A DNA stretch of 6,110 nucleotides. Source: Acidobacteriota bacterium (GTDB lineage: Bacteria; Acidobacteriota; Terriglobia; Terriglobales; Acidobacteriaceae). Location: contig QHVR01000227.1 of assembly GCA_003223595.1 (NCBI GenBank), positions 1-6,110 of the forward strand, written 5' to 3'. Positions within the stretch are counted from its first letter, which is position 1. Each line of letters begins with the position of its first letter. Under the pieces are notes generated by a model that was not told the origin of the DNA, did no database searches, and saw nothing but the letters and a program-made list of their open reading frames with translations. The position numbers and the translations under genes are program-made. Positions 5,343 to 6,110 of this stretch are shown piece after piece.

Positions 5343-6110
5343 TCAAAATCCTGTGGGTCGATCTGCTGCGACTGCGAAAGCGCGCTCTAGCGCGATGCCC
5401 ACAGTGCCCAGCGTTCCCTCATCGAAGGGTCTCCCGATCAGGGTCACGCCGTGCGGCACCCGCCTAGGCGTGCTGAACGTGGGCAAGGGATGCTCCGGGT
5501 CGGGAGCCCAGTCGCTGCGCGCCTTGCGAACTTCTACAAAGCCTGCCCGCAAGGTGAGGGATGGATGCCCGGTGAAGTTGGTGATGACCAGCATTTCGTC
5601 GCGCAAGGAAGGAACCAGCAGCAGATCGACTTGGGAGAATACGCGCGCCATTTCCTGTGCGACTTTACGCCGCATACGATCAGCTTGCACGAAGTCCACA
5701 GCGGACAGGAACCGCGCTTGGCGGAACAGATTCGGCCAGGCGTCCGGCACTTGGGCCTTGAGTTCGCTCAGGCCGCCACTCAATGTGAGTTCTTCAAAGG
5801 CGGCGGCGCCCTCCGCAAAAAGAATCAGGTTCAGCGAGTCGTATGGCCAATTCGGAATCGCAACCTCTACCGGAACCATCCCGAGTTTCTCTATCGTGTC
5901 GAGTGCGGCCCGGTCCACCTCGGTTGCCGGAGGGTCTTTCATCCAGGCAGGAAAATATCCGACACGCAGACCCTTCACGCTGGCGTTGGCATCGAAATCC
6001 AGATGGCTGGGAACACTTGCCAGATCGCCAGGGTCCGGCCCGGAAATCGCGTGCAGAACCAGCAACGCGTCCTCTACGCCGCGCGTCATCGGGCCAAGCT
6101 TGTCGAGGGA
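5343..6110 (-). CDS. Amidase-signature family enzyme, C-terminal part (cut by window edge)
   Basis: The frame continues past the right edge: codons 6110-6090 read SLDKLGP immediately before the internal Met at 6089. That gives the family segment SLDKLGPMTRGVEDALLVLHAISGPDP, which normally follows the catalytic core. The visible 255 residues are therefore the C-terminal half or so of an amidase-signature hydrolase, and the Ser-Ser-Lys catalytic triad lies outside the window. Other family features are VKGLRVGYFP after the variable segment, VDLLLVPS, the GHPSLTLRAGF turn and GVTLIGRPFDEGTLGTVGIALERAF near the end. Such enzymes hydrolyse amide bonds. GatA of the tRNA-dependent amidotransferase is a relative, but the divergent tail and lack of gatB/gatC nearby argue for a stand-alone amidase of unknown substrate. 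It ends convergently with the lipoprotein gene. Confidence 0.9.
   Translation of the reverse strand, partial: SLDKLGPMTRGVEDALLVLHAISGPDPGDLASVPSHLDFDANASVKGLRVGYFPAWMKDPPATEVDRAALDTIEKLGMVPVEVAIPNWPYDSLNLILFAEGAAAFEELTLSGGLSELKAQVPDAWPNLFRQARFLSAVDFVQADRMRRKVAQEMARVFSQVDLLLVPSLRDEMLVITNFTGHPSLTLRAGFVEVRKARSDWAPDPEHPLPTFSTPRRVPHGVTLIGRPFDEGTLGTVGIALERAFAVAADRPTGF

Noticed and set aside
5343..6089. Treating the Met at 6089 as the real start of the amidase.
   Set aside because: The frame continues through 6110 with family-typical residues just before that Met, so the gene is cut by the window edge.

Overview
The window looks like ordinary bacterial chromosome from a GC-rich, Gram-negative-type organism. 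The gene content and protein style suggest an Acidobacteriota (Terriglobia-like) soil bacterium: an IspA-type prenyl synthase, an XseB, a homocysteine methyltransferase/MTHFR fusion without a cobalamin domain, and a propeller-like lipoprotein with a TTG start. This assignment is inferred from overall resemblance. There is no marker gene here that proves it.

Layout. From the left, on the minus strand, lie a short-chain prenyl diphosphate synthase (ispA-like, 7-888), a small degenerate response-regulator receiver protein (986-1351), and the small subunit of exonuclease VII (xseB, 1468-1707). Transcription runs right to left, so the order is xseB, receiver, ispA. A clear intrinsic terminator (939-967) ends the receiver unit. 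An extended -10 promoter follows it at once and would start ispA transcription about two bases before its ATG. A 229-bp gap (1708-1936) carries a candidate xseB promoter with an 11-bp-period direct repeat upstream. Next, still on the minus strand, is a 620-residue homocysteine S-methyltransferase/methylenetetrahydrofolate reductase fusion (1937-3799).

A divergent intergenic region (3800-3976) holds a near-perfect extended -10 box for the plus strand and a 20-bp-spaced tandem repeat that could be an operator. It leads into a 432-residue lipoprotein with beta-propeller-like sequence (3977-5275). After a 67-bp stretch of overlapping GC-rich inverted repeats comes the convergent 3' part of an amidase-signature enzyme (5343 to beyond the right edge).

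Functionally this is housekeeping metabolism: isoprenoid precursor synthesis, DNA repair, and methionine/one-carbon metabolism, plus a surface protein and an amidase. I found no CRISPR array, mobile element, tRNA or rRNA, and nothing that clearly amounts to a new multigene system. The most notable points are the pseudo-receiver set between xseB and ispA, the near-leaderless ispA start packed against a terminator, the shared TGCTATA promoter signature, the paired-cysteine propeller lipoprotein, and the nested palindromes at 5285-5331.
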